This document shows, piece by piece, positions 1-6,254 of a DNA stretch of 14,854 nucleotides. Source of the stretch: Gammaproteobacteria bacterium (lineage in GTDB: Bacteria > Pseudomonadota > Gammaproteobacteria > J044); assembly GCA_003696465.1 (NCBI GenBank), contig RFHG01000149.1, positions 1 through 14,854 of the forward strand, given 5' to 3'. The translations under genes were made by a program, and so were the position numbers. Each line of letters opens with the position of its first letter. Positions within the stretch are counted from its first letter, which is position 1. Below the pieces are notes generated by a model. The model searched no databases and was not told where the DNA came from. It was given only the letters and a program-made list of their open reading frames with translations.

Positions 1-426
1 CGCAAGCTGCAGACCCTGATGGACGTGGGCCTTTCCTATATCACCCTCGGCCAGAATGCCACCACCCTGTCGGGCGGCGAGGCGCAGCGCGTGAAACTGG
101 CCCGCGAGCTGTCCAAGCGCGACACCGGACGTACGCTCTACATCCTGGACGAGCCCACCACCGGCCTGCACTTCCATGATGTCGAGCAGCTTCTGCGCGT
201 ACTGCTGCAGCTGCGCAACCGGGGCAATACGATCGTGGTCATCGAGCACAACCTCGATGTCATCAAGATGGCGGACTGGATCATCGACCTGGGCCCGGAA
301 GGCGGGAGCCGCGGGGGCACCATCGTCGCGACCGGCAGCCCGGAACAGGTGGCCGAGTGCAAGGATTCATGGACCGGCCGCTTCCTGGCCCCGCTGCTCA
401 AGCGTGACCGCCGCCGCAGCGCCTGA
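1..426 (+). CDS. uvrA: UvrABC excinuclease subunit A, C-terminal part (5' end outside window)
   Basis: This is the last 141 residues of UvrA, the DNA-damage-sensing ABC ATPase that loads UvrB in nucleotide excision repair. The reading frame is open from base 1 and ends at TGA 424-426. The fragment holds the second nucleotide-binding domain: the ABC signature LSGGEAQRVKLA at fragment residues 23-34, the Walker B stretch LYILDEPTTGLH at 46-57 with Asp50 and catalytic Glu51, and the H-loop histidine in VIEHN at residue 83. The tail ends in a basic RRRSA, as is common in proteobacterial UvrA. The gene faces the ribosomal cluster and converges on the SAM hydrolase gene with 7 bp between stop codons. 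Its N-terminal ATPase, zinc fingers and promoter lie outside the window, so intactness of the whole gene cannot be judged. Confidence 0.97.
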   Translation, partial: RKLQTLMDVGLSYITLGQNATTLSGGEAQRVKLARELSKRDTGRTLYILDEPTTGLHFHDVEQLLRVLLQLRNRGNTIVVIEHNLDVIKMADWIIDLGPEGGSRGGTIVATGSPEQVAECKDSWTGRFLAPLLKRDRRRSA

Positions 427-433
427 GTAGCGA

Positions 434-1162
434 TCACTCCAGCACCTGCACCGGATCACCCGGCCCCAGGCCCAGCCGGTGCGCGGCCGAGTCCTGATAG
501 ACCGCAAGCTCTACCAGCCCGTTGGCATTCACGTACCAGAACGGCATGCCATCGGCATGGTCGGAAAAGGTGCGCGCTTGCGAAAGGATCAGTTCGCCGG
601 CCCTGATGCGGGCATCCGGCCTCAGCGTCTCGGCACGTCGCCCGATCATCAGGTTGCCGTAATGATCGGCATAGACCACCCGATCGAGTTCTTCCGGCCA
701 GCCTTCCGGCAGGGCGCGACCTTTATGCCCCCCGCCCTCCGGCCGCCAACCCCGGGCCAGCCGGGCCGCGGCCGGTGCAAACACATCCCGCCCGTGGAAA
801 CTGGCCGAAGCCGCGCCCGGGGTTTCCAGATACCAGTAACGAGCCTTGGCAGCGCGGGCCTCCACCACGCGCAGCAAGCCGTTGTCCGGGCCGACGAACC
901 AGCGATCGTCGGCCCGGAGCACGACAGCATCCCGCGGACCGCCTACCCCCGGATCGACTACGCAGACAAAGATGCTGCCGGCAGGAAACTCGGGCACATA
1001 GGACGGCAGCAGATAGGCACCCAGTTCGAGAGCGAAAGCGGGGACCTCGGCATGCAGGTCGACCACGCGCCAGTCAGGTACCGAACGCTGCAACACTGCG
1101 GCCATCTGCGCCTGGTAGGGATCCCTCCGCCCGAAATCGGTAAACAGGACAAACTCGCTCAT
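434..1162 (-). CDS. S-adenosyl-L-methionine hydrolase (adenosine-forming), DUF62/SAM_HAT family
   Basis: This 242-residue protein belongs to the SAM hydroxide adenosyltransferase family, related to fluorinase and chlorinase. Characterised members split SAM into adenosine and methionine using water. Family motifs are visible: an N-terminal FTDFG (7-11), VVDPGVGG (68-75), FVGPDNGLL (89-97), FHGRDVFAPAAA (122-133), and a C-terminal-domain DHYGNL (166-171). The Asp-Arg-His set assigned to catalysis in archaeal members is present as Asp70, Arg77 and His123, with the same Asp-to-Arg spacing of 7. No signal peptide or membrane segment is seen, so it is probably cytoplasmic. The start at 1162 is chosen because it begins directly before the conserved first strand and has GGAG at 1168-1171, 5 nt upstream; an in-frame extension to 1297 would run into rplQ. 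It lies 67 nt after rplQ, behind a strong hairpin. The family call is firm; the cellular role is unknown. Confidence 0.9.
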   Translation of the reverse strand: MSEFVLFTDFGRRDPYQAQMAAVLQRSVPDWRVVDLHAEVPAFALELGAYLLPSYVPEFPAGSIFVCVVDPGVGGPRDAVVLRADDRWFVGPDNGLLRVVEARAAKARYWYLETPGAASASFHGRDVFAPAAARLARGWRPEGGGHKGRALPEGWPEELDRVVYADHYGNLMIGRRAETLRPDARIRAGELILSQARTFSDHADGMPFWYVNANGLVELAVYQDSAAHRLGLGPGDPVQVLE

Positions 1163-1175
1163 GAACGCTCCAACG

Positions 1176-1206
1176 CAACGGGGCCGGCAAGATGCCGGCC
1201 CCGTTG
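1176..1206 (-). terminator. Strong hairpin after rplQ, probable end of the ribosomal-protein operon
   Basis: A perfect 13-bp inverted repeat (CAACGGGGCCGGC and its complement) has a 5-nt loop at 1189-1193. It starts 23 nt past the rplQ stop codon. On the minus strand it is the natural candidate for the transcription end or mRNA 3'-end stabiliser of the alpha cluster. There is no uridine run after the stem, so it is not a classic intrinsic terminator. The stem ends only 4 nt before the SD of the SAM hydrolase gene, so it may instead limit rather than block read-through into that gene. Confidence 0.55.
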
Positions 1207-1229
1207 ATGATAGCGCATGACTGTCAGGG

Positions 1230-1616
1230 TCAGTCTGCCGCCTGCTCCTGCTCGGGCATGGGGCGATCGACCAGCTCCACCAGCGCCATCGGCGCATTGT
1301 CGCCGGCGCGATAGCCGCACTTGAGAATGCGCAGATAGCCGCCGGGGCGCGCCTTGTAGCGCGGACCCAGCTCGTTGAAGAGCTTGCCGACCACTTCCTT
1401 GTCGCGCAGACGGGCGAAGGCCAGACGGCGCTTGTGCACGCTGTCTTCCTTGGCCAGGGTAATCAGCGGCTCGGCAACGCGACGCAGCTCCTTGGCCTTG
1501 GGCAGCGTGGTGCGGATGACCTCATGACGGAACAGCGAGTTGGCCATGTTGGCGAACATGGCCTTGCGATGGCTGCTGTTACGATTCAGTTTCTTGCCAG
1601 ACTTGCGATGACGCAT
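1230..1616 (-). CDS. rplQ: 50S ribosomal protein L17
   Basis: L17 is a large-subunit protein close to the peptide exit tunnel opening. The 128-residue product matches the E. coli length of 127 and is collinear with it: a basic start MRHRKSGKKLNRNSSHRKAM, the central LPKAKELRRVAEPLITLAK, and the C-terminal GGYLRILKCGYRAGDNAP followed by LVELVDRP. The last ten residues are a short acidic and Gln/Ala-rich tail. The ATG at 1616 is preceded by AAGGA (1626-1630) at 9-nt spacing. It is the last gene of the alpha cluster, 35 nt after rpoA, and is followed by the hairpin at 1176-1206. Confidence 0.98.
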   Translation of the reverse strand: MRHRKSGKKLNRNSSHRKAMFANMANSLFRHEVIRTTLPKAKELRRVAEPLITLAKEDSVHKRRLAFARLRDKEVVGKLFNELGPRYKARPGGYLRILKCGYRAGDNAPMALVELVDRPMPEQEQAAD

Positions 1617-1651
1617 GGTTCCGATTCCTTAAAACTTGTGGTTCGGCTGGT

Positions 1652-2644
1652 TCAGCCCTTGTTCTCGCTCAGGCTGGGCGGCGGCCAGTTGTCGATGCGC
1701 ATGCCCAGGGACAGGCCGTGCTGTGCCAGCACGTCCTTGATCTCGGTGAGCGACTTCTTGCCGAGGTTCGGGGTCTTGAGCAGCTCGACCTCGGTACGCT
1801 GGATCAGATCACCGATGTAATAGATGTTCTCGGCCTTGAGGCAGTTGGCAGAGCGCACGGTGAGCTCCAGGTCGTCGACCGGGCGCAGCAGGATCGGATC
1901 GATCTCCGGGCCCTGGCTGGCACCGGCACCGGCCTCGGTGCCCTCGAGCTTGACGAAGGGCTCGAGCTGCTTCTGCAGGATGGTGGCTGCCTGACGGATG
2001 GCATCCTCGGGATCGATGGTGCCATTGGTCTCGAGCTCGATGATCAGCTTGTCGAGGTTGGTGCGCTGCTCGACTCGAGCGCTCTCCACATTGTAGGCCA
2101 CGTTGCGGATCGGGCTGAAGCTGGCATCCAGCAGCAGTCGGCCGATGGGCCGATCGCCGGCATCCGCATCACGACGCATGGTGGCCGGCTGATAACCCAT
2201 ACCGGTCGCCACCTTCAGGGTCATGTTGAGCTCGGCACCCTTGGTCAGGTTGGCAATGACCAGATCCGGATTGACGATCTCGACATCGTGGTCGACGGTG
2301 ATGTCTCCCGCGGTGACTGCGCCCGGGCCCTTCTTGTTCAGGGTCAGGGTAGCCTCGTCACGGTTGTGCATGCGCACGGCGACATCCTTCAGGTTGAGCA
2401 GGATCTCGACGACATCCTCCTGCACGCCCTCGATGGAGGTGTACTCGTGCAGCACGCCCTCGATTTCCGCCTCGACGATCGCGGCACCGGGGATCGATGA
2501 CAGCAGGATACGACGCAGGGCGTTGCCCAAGGTGTGCCCGAAACCGCGCTCCAGGGGCTCGAGCGTGACCTTGGCATGGCGCTCGTTCTCGGCCTGGACG
2601 GCGATGTTCCGCGGCGTGAGCAGTTCGTTGGCGTTCGATGTCAT
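1652..2644 (-). CDS. rpoA: DNA-directed RNA polymerase subunit alpha
   Basis: The alpha subunit dimerises to start assembly of RNA polymerase, and its C-terminal domain binds UP-element DNA and activators. At 330 residues it is one longer than E. coli. The N-terminal domain (about 1-235) carries VTLEPLERGFGHTLGNALRR (26-45), the dimer and beta-contact region. A flexible linker rich in Gly, Ala and Glu follows (about 235-247). The C-terminal domain (about 248-320) contains LTVRSANCLKAE, with Arg264 equivalent to E. coli DNA-contact residue R265, and the helix-hairpin-helix stretch LLKTPNLGKKSLTEIK (289-304). The linker is the least conserved part. The ATG at 2644 has GAGG (2656-2659) upstream with 11-nt spacing. 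It lies between rpsD (21 nt gap) and rplQ (35 nt gap), the usual alpha-operon position. Confidence 0.99.
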   Translation of the reverse strand: MTSNANELLTPRNIAVQAENERHAKVTLEPLERGFGHTLGNALRRILLSSIPGAAIVEAEIEGVLHEYTSIEGVQEDVVEILLNLKDVAVRMHNRDEATLTLNKKGPGAVTAGDITVDHDVEIVNPDLVIANLTKGAELNMTLKVATGMGYQPATMRRDADAGDRPIGRLLLDASFSPIRNVAYNVESARVEQRTNLDKLIIELETNGTIDPEDAIRQAATILQKQLEPFVKLEGTEAGAGASQGPEIDPILLRPVDDLELTVRSANCLKAENIYYIGDLIQRTEVELLKTPNLGKKSLTEIKDVLAQHGLSLGMRIDNWPPPSLSENKG

Positions 2645-2665
2645 CTTGATGAGTGCCTCGTCGGA

Positions 2666-3286
2666 TTACTTGGAGTACAGTTCCACAACCAGCGATTCGT
2701 TGATCTCTGCCGGCAGGTCGCTGCGCTCGGGCACCGCCTTGAAGGTGCCTTCCATCTTCTTGCTGTCCACTTCCACCCACTCGGGGAAGCCGGCCTGTTC
2801 GGCCAGGGCCAGCGCATCAGCGATACGCTGCTGCTTCTTGGCCTTTTCACGCACGGCAACCACGTCGCCGGGCTGCACCTGGTAGGAGGGGATATTCACT
2901 ACCTGGCCGTTCACGGTAATGGCCTTGTGGCTGACCAGCTGACGCGCTTCGGAACGGGTGGAACCGAAGCCCATGCGATAGACCACGTTGTCGAGCCGGC
3001 ATTCCAGCATCTGCAGCAGGTTCTCGCCGGTGGAACCCTTCTTCTGGGCCGCCTTCTTGAAATAGTTGCGGAATTGCTTCTCGAGCACGCCGTACATGCG
3101 GCGCAGTTTCTGCTTCTCGCGCAGCTGCAGACCGTAGTCGGAGAGCCGGGCGCGGCGATCACCATGCTGACCCGGAGCCTTCTCCATGTTGCACTTGCTC
3201 TCGGCCGGACGTGCGCGACTCTTGAGGAACAAGTCAGTTCCCTCGCGACGCATCAGCTTGCATTTGGGGCCAATGTACCTTGCCAT
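2666..3286 (-). CDS. rpsD: 30S ribosomal protein S4
   Basis: S4 is a primary 16S rRNA-binding protein that starts small-subunit assembly. In E. coli it also represses translation of its own alpha operon. The 206 residues equal the E. coli length. The N-terminal region (1-45) has only Cys9 and Cys32, so it is the form without a complete zinc knuckle. The S4 RNA-binding domain follows at about 96-157 (RLDNVVYRMGFGSTRSEARQ, then VSHKAITVNGQVVNIPS). The end EINESLVVELYSK is conserved. The ATG at 3286 has AGGAG (3297-3301) at 10-nt spacing. The SD lies 3 nt past the rpsK stop codon in the 18-nt gap, which suggests coupling. Whether S4 also autoregulates here cannot be seen; the E. coli-type target is not recognisable upstream of rpsM. 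Confidence 0.99.
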   Translation of the reverse strand: MARYIGPKCKLMRREGTDLFLKSRARPAESKCNMEKAPGQHGDRRARLSDYGLQLREKQKLRRMYGVLEKQFRNYFKKAAQKKGSTGENLLQMLECRLDNVVYRMGFGSTRSEARQLVSHKAITVNGQVVNIPSYQVQPGDVVAVREKAKKQQRIADALALAEQAGFPEWVEVDSKKMEGTFKAVPERSDLPAEINESLVVELYSK

Positions 3287-3304
3287 GACGATTGATCTCC
3301 TGAC

Positions 3305-3691
3305 TTAGACGCGGCGCTTCTTGGGCGGACGGCAGCCGTTGTGCGGAATGGGGGTCACATCGGTGATCTGGGTGATCTTGTAGCCGATGTTGTTCAGCGA
3401 GCGAACGGCAGACTCGCGGCCGGGACCGGGGCCCTTGACGCGCACCTCGAGATTCTTCAGCCCGTATTCCTTGGCTGCTTCGCCGGCACGCTCCGCGGCC
3501 ACCTGGGCAGCAAACGGGGTGCTCTTGCGTGAACCGCGGAAGCCGGAACCACCTGCTGTTGCCCAGGACAGCGTATTGCCCTGACGATCGGAGATGGTGA
3601 TGATGGTATTGTTGAAAGTCGCATAGATGTGCGCGATGCCGTCGGTGACGACGCGCTTGACCTTCTTCTTGCGTGCGGGTGCCTTAGCCAT
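3305..3691 (-). CDS. rpsK: 30S ribosomal protein S11
   Basis: S11 sits on the small-subunit platform next to the mRNA exit (Shine-Dalgarno) region. The product has 128 residues (E. coli 129). A lysine-rich N-terminus (MAKAPARKKKVKR) is followed by the conserved GIAHIYATFNNTIITISD, GFRGSRKSTPFAAQ, VKGPGPGRESAVRSL and the tail PHNGCRPPKKRRV. Asn118-Gly119 in that tail matches the position reported to form isoaspartate in E. coli S11. The ATG at 3691 has AGGA (3698-3701) at 6-nt spacing. It lies 24 nt after rpsM and 18 nt before rpsD. Confidence 0.99.
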   Translation of the reverse strand: MAKAPARKKKVKRVVTDGIAHIYATFNNTIITISDRQGNTLSWATAGGSGFRGSRKSTPFAAQVAAERAGEAAKEYGLKNLEVRVKGPGPGRESAVRSLNNIGYKITQITDVTPIPHNGCRPPKKRRV

Positions 3692-3715
3692 GCCTAGTCC
3701 TGCTCAATCAGTCTG

Positions 3716-4072
3716 TTACTTGCGAATCGGACGCCGCGGACCCTTGCGGGTACGGGCATTGGTCTTGGTGCGCTGACCGCGAACCGGCAGACCGCGGCGA
3801 TGACGGATCCCGCGATAGCAGCCCAGGTCCATCAGACGCTTGATGTTCATGGACACTTCGCGGCGCAGATCACCTTCCACCGTGAACTTGCCCACCTCGG
3901 CGCGCAGCTTGTCCAGCTCGGCCTCGGTCAGGTCACGGACCTTGACGTCGGGCTTGATGCCGGCCGCCTCGCAGATCATGCGTGCACGGGTCGGCCCGAT
4001 GCCGTAGATCGAGCGCAGAGCGATGACCGTATGCTTCTGGTCCGGGATATTGATTCCTGCAATTCGTGCCAT
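3716..4072 (-). CDS. rpsM: 30S ribosomal protein S13
   Basis: S13 is a small-subunit head protein that contacts P-site tRNA through its C-terminal tail and forms intersubunit bridges with the large subunit. The 118 residues equal the E. coli length. Motifs seen are MARIAGINIPDQKHTVIALRS at the start, the helix-hairpin-helix IYGIGPTRARMIC (23-35), and the basic end CYRGIRHRRGLPVRGQRTKT followed by NARTRKGPRRPIRK. The start is ATG, whereas E. coli uses GUG inside the S4-binding pseudoknot. GGAG (4083-4086) lies 10 nt upstream. It is the first gene of the alpha cluster, 71 nt after rpmJ. That gap carries a promoter candidate and a two-part hairpin, so this gene probably has its own transcription start as well as read-through from the spc cluster. 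Confidence 0.99.
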   Translation of the reverse strand: MARIAGINIPDQKHTVIALRSIYGIGPTRARMICEAAGIKPDVKVRDLTEAELDKLRAEVGKFTVEGDLRREVSMNIKRLMDLGCYRGIRHRRGLPVRGQRTKTNARTRKGPRRPIRK

Positions 4073-4091
4073 TTAAACGGTTCTCCAAGAG

Positions 4092-4135
4092 GCCGCGTCA
4101 GAAAAGCCGGGCATTATAGCCCGGGGTGACGCGGC
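4092..4135 (-). other. Two-tier hairpin between rpmJ and rpsM
   Basis: An outer perfect 9-bp stem (4092-4100 with 4127-4135) encloses an inner perfect 6-bp GC stem (4107-4112 with 4119-4124) capped by a 6-nt loop (4113-4118). In the minus-strand RNA the inner hairpin is followed by CUUUUC, which resembles a weak intrinsic terminator for the spc cluster. Completing the outer stem would sequester that U stretch. The base of the structure is 5 nt upstream of the rpsM SD (4083-4086). The same bases hold the promoter candidate at 4113-4141. Possible roles are spc attenuation, control of rpsM translation, or both. Confidence 0.6.
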
Positions 4136-4141
4136 ATACAA
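4113..4141 (-). promoter_or_regulatory. Candidate sigma-70 promoter for the alpha cluster (rpsM)
   Basis: The minus strand carries a perfect -10 hexamer TATAAT at 4118-4113. Exactly 17 bp upstream is TTGTAT (4141-4136), which matches the first three bases of the -35 consensus. Transcription would start near 4106, giving a leader of about 33 nt with the rpsM SD inside it. In E. coli the alpha operon also has its own promoter between rpmJ and rpsM, so the position is expected. The -35 element overlaps the last base region of rpmJ's downstream flank, not its coding sequence. Confidence 0.6.
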
Positions 4142-4143
4142 GA

Positions 4144-4257
4144 TCAACCCTGCCGCTGCTTGTGACGGGGATCGCTGCAGATCACCCGAATCACGCCACG
4201 CCGCTTGATGATGCGGCAGTTGCGGCACATCTTCTTGACTGATGCTCTTACCTTCAT
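4144..4257 (-). CDS. rpmJ: 50S ribosomal protein L36 (zinc-binding form)
   Basis: L36 is a tiny late-assembling large-subunit protein. The 37-codon reading frame runs from ATG 4257 to TGA 4144-4146. It begins MKVRASVKKMCRNC and ends CSDPRHKQRQG. The zinc ligands Cys11, Cys14, Cys27 and His32 are all present, so this is the zinc-binding (C+) form. It is one residue shorter than E. coli L36, the difference lying between Cys27 and the His. GAGGAA (4265-4270) precedes the ATG by 7 nt. It follows secY by 26 nt as the last gene of the spc cluster, the standard gammaproteobacterial position. Confidence 0.98.
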   Translation of the reverse strand: MKVRASVKKMCRNCRIIKRRGVIRVICSDPRHKQRQG

Positions 4258-4283
4258 TTCTCGATTCCTCGGTCAGTCCGGGC

Positions 4284-5624
4284 CTAGCGCAGGCCCTTCA
4301 GGTTTGCCTTTTTCATCAGACCCTCGTACTGGTGCGACATGAGATGGGCCTGCGCCTGGGCCATGAAGTCCATCACCACCACGACGATGATCAGCAGGGA
4401 AGTACCGCCGAAGTAGAACGGTACGTTCCAGTACAGGATCAGGAACTCCGGCAGCAGACAGACGGCAGTGATGTAGAGGGCACCCACCGCAGTGAGCCGG
4501 GTCATGACCTTGTCGATGTATTCGGCCGTGCGCTTTCCCGGGCTGTATCCGGGGATCACCGCACCAGCCTTCTTCAGGTTTTCTGCCGTCTCGCGCGCAT
4601 TGAACACGAGACCGGTGTAGAAGAAGGCGAAAAAGATGATCGCCAGGGCATACATGGCCACATACAGCGGCTGGCCCGGAGACAGCGCCGTGGTGATCTC
4701 CTGCAGCCAGGACATGCCTTCCTTCTGCTCGAACCACTTGCCGATGGTTGCCGGGAACAGGATGATGCTCGAGGCAAAGATCGGCGGAATCACACCGGAC
4801 ATGTTCAGTTTCAGCGGCAGATACGAACTCTGTCCGGCGTACAGCTTGCGTCCGACCTGTCGCTTGGGATAGTTGACCGGGATCTGCCGCTGACCCCGTT
4901 CGACAAAGACGACAAAACCCGTCACCAGCACGACCAGGACCAGCAGAATCAGCACCCAGGCCGGCGACAGCGTGCCTTCACTCGCAAGCTGCAGGGTAGC
5001 GGCCACGGCCGAAGGCAGGCCGGCCACGATCCCCGCGAAGATGATCATCGAGATGCCGTTGCCGATTCCGCGTTCCGTGATCTGCTCACCCAGCCACATC
5101 AGAAACAGGGTTCCGGTGACCAGGGTCAGGGTCGTGGTGAACACGAACCCGATTCCGGGGGAGATGGCAACGGTCTCACCGCCCGCGATCTGCTGCGCCT
5201 GCAGGGCAACAGCCACGCCGATACCCTGGAAGGTCGCCAGCAGCACAGTGCCGTATCGGGTGTACTGGGTAATCTTGCGACGGCCGGCCTCGCCTTCCTT
5301 TTTCAGCTGCTCCAGGGCAGGCACCACCACCGTCATCAGCTGGATGATGATGGACGCCGAGATATACGGCATGATGCCGAGAGCAAAGACACTGAGGCGC
5401 TTGAGCGCACCACCGGAGAACATGTTGAACATGTCCAGGATGGTACCGCTCTGGCTGTCGAAGAACTGCGCCAGGGCATGCGGATTGATGCCGGGCACCG
5501 GGACGAAGGTTCCGATGCGATAGACGATCAGCGCCAGAACGAGAAAAACGAAGCGCTTGCGCAGCTCCGTTATCTTCCCGATATCGCCGATCGAACCGGC
5601 AATCGAGCCCTGGGCAGCAGCCAT
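4284..5624 (-). CDS. secY: Protein translocase channel subunit SecY
   Basis: SecY forms the inner-membrane protein-conducting channel with SecE and SecG, driven by SecA or by translating ribosomes. It has 446 residues (E. coli 443) and ten hydrophobic spans at about 24-40, 76-100, 122-142, 156-178, 187-207, 221-241, 275-295, 318-340, 375-393 and 400-420. The plug region lies near 60-75. Recognisable motifs are GIMPYISASIIIQL (83-96), LGEQITERGIGNGIS (178-192), LPLKLNMSGVIPPIFA (269-284), VPFYFGGTSLLI (401-412) and the basic tail KKANLKGLR. One oddity is in the cytoplasmic loop before span 9: the usual PGIRPG reads PGYSPG, with Ser361 at the place of E. coli Arg357. The ATG at 5624 has GAGGAA (5632-5637) at 7-nt spacing, inside the last codons of rplO, whose stop is 4 nt away; translation is probably coupled. 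Confidence 0.99.
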   Translation of the reverse strand: MAAAQGSIAGSIGDIGKITELRKRFVFLVLALIVYRIGTFVPVPGINPHALAQFFDSQSGTILDMFNMFSGGALKRLSVFALGIMPYISASIIIQLMTVVVPALEQLKKEGEAGRRKITQYTRYGTVLLATFQGIGVAVALQAQQIAGGETVAISPGIGFVFTTTLTLVTGTLFLMWLGEQITERGIGNGISMIIFAGIVAGLPSAVAATLQLASEGTLSPAWVLILLVLVVLVTGFVVFVERGQRQIPVNYPKRQVGRKLYAGQSSYLPLKLNMSGVIPPIFASSIILFPATIGKWFEQKEGMSWLQEITTALSPGQPLYVAMYALAIIFFAFFYTGLVFNARETAENLKKAGAVIPGYSPGKRTAEYIDKVMTRLTAVGALYITAVCLLPEFLILYWNVPFYFGGTSLLIIVVVVMDFMAQAQAHLMSHQYEGLMKKANLKGLR

Positions 5625-5628
5625 GGCC

Positions 5629-6063
5629 TTATTCCTCGACCTTGCCGCCGGCGGCCTCGATGGCCTCGCGCGCCCCTTTGGTCACGGCCACGCCCTTGAC
5701 GGTAACGGCCTTCTCGATCTTGCCGGAGGCGATGATCTTGGCCTTGCGCGTACGACGCGGCACGACGTCGGCCTTGATCAGGGCCTCGAGATCGATCACG
5801 TCCGCGTCAATGCCAGCCAGCTCGTGCAGACGCACTTCGGCGACGAAGGCGCCCTTGCGCGACTTGAACCCGACCTTCGGCAGGCGGCGCTGCAGCGGCA
5901 TCTGGCCGCCCTCGAAGCCCACCTTGTGGAAACCGCCGGAACGGGAATGCTGACCCTTGTGGCCACGGCCACAGGTCTTGCCCAGGCCGGAGCCGATGCC
6001 ACGGCCCACGCGCTTGCGGGACGGACGGCTGCCAGCGGCAGGCTTGAGCGTGTTGAGTCTCAT
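5629..6063 (-). CDS. rplO: 50S ribosomal protein L15
   Basis: L15 is a late-assembly large-subunit protein with a long unfolded N-terminal extension into 23S rRNA. The 144 residues equal the E. coli length. The Gly/Arg/Lys-rich N-terminal half contains MRLNTLKPAAGSRPSRKRVG, then GRGIGSGLGKTCGRGHKGQ and SGGFHKVGFEGGQMPLQRRL. The C-terminal globular half has VTKGAREAIEAAGGKVEE. The ATG at 6063 overlaps the junction TGAGATG, one base after the rpmD stop. TTCCTC at 6071-6076 gives a GAGGAA SD within the end of rpmD, with 7-nt spacing. It is tightly coupled to rpmD before it and secY after it. Confidence 0.99.
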   Translation of the reverse strand: MRLNTLKPAAGSRPSRKRVGRGIGSGLGKTCGRGHKGQHSRSGGFHKVGFEGGQMPLQRRLPKVGFKSRKGAFVAEVRLHELAGIDADVIDLEALIKADVVPRRTRKAKIIASGKIEKAVTVKGVAVTKGAREAIEAAGGKVEE

Positions 6064-6064
6064 C

Positions 6065-6250
6065 TCAGGCTTCCTCGACTTTCAGCATGTAGGCGATCTT
6101 GTTGATCATGCCGCGGTTTTCCGGCGTATCGATCACCTCGACGGTCTGATGCATCCTGCGAATGCCCAGACCACGGGCGCAGGCCTGATGGCTCTTGAGA
6201 CGACCAATCAGACTGCGAACCAGAGTTACCTTGATCTTCTTGTCAGCCAT
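6065..6250 (-). CDS. rpmD: 50S ribosomal protein L30
   Basis: L30 is a small large-subunit protein of the ferredoxin-like L30/L7 fold. The product is 61 residues, starting MADKKIKVTLVRSLIGRL and ending NKIAYMLKVEEA; E. coli has 59. The central LGIRRMHQTVEVIDTPENRG is typical. An upstream in-frame ATG at 6298 would add 16 residues that overlap rpsE and do not belong to the family. The ATG at 6250 has GAGG (6259-6262) at 8-nt spacing, overlapping the end of rpsE, whose stop is 4 nt away. Not all bacteria have L30; its presence fits the proteobacterial spc gene order. Confidence 0.98.
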   Translation of the reverse strand: MADKKIKVTLVRSLIGRLKSHQACARGLGIRRMHQTVEVIDTPENRGMINKIAYMLKVEEA

Positions 6251-6254
6251 TGTC

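Noticed and set aside
424..438. Short inverted repeat GAGT/ACTC between uvrA and the SAM hydrolase stops as a bidirectional terminator
   Set aside because: Only 4 bp of stem with no T-run on either strand.
1207..1235. Possible promoter for the SAM hydrolase gene (TATCAT at 1212-1207)
   Set aside because: No -35 match at 16-18 bp, only CTGACC at 15 bp, and the start site would fall inside the hairpin. Too weak to call.
1718..2500. A 260-codon open frame on the + strand opposite rpoA
   Set aside because: It is a low-complexity Leu/Gly/Asp-rich shadow of a conserved rpoA with no family resemblance.
4040..4140. E. coli-type S4-binding pseudoknot in the rpsM leader
   Set aside because: The start codon is ATG, the leader from the candidate promoter would be only about 33 nt, and the visible fold is a simple two-tier hairpin. 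An S4 role is possible but not supported.
4242..5699. A 485-codon open frame on the + strand opposite secY
   Set aside because: It mirrors a full-length, unmistakable SecY. Its translation is rich in His, Asp, Gln and Arg with no recognisable domain, as expected for the complement of a GC-rich membrane-protein gene.
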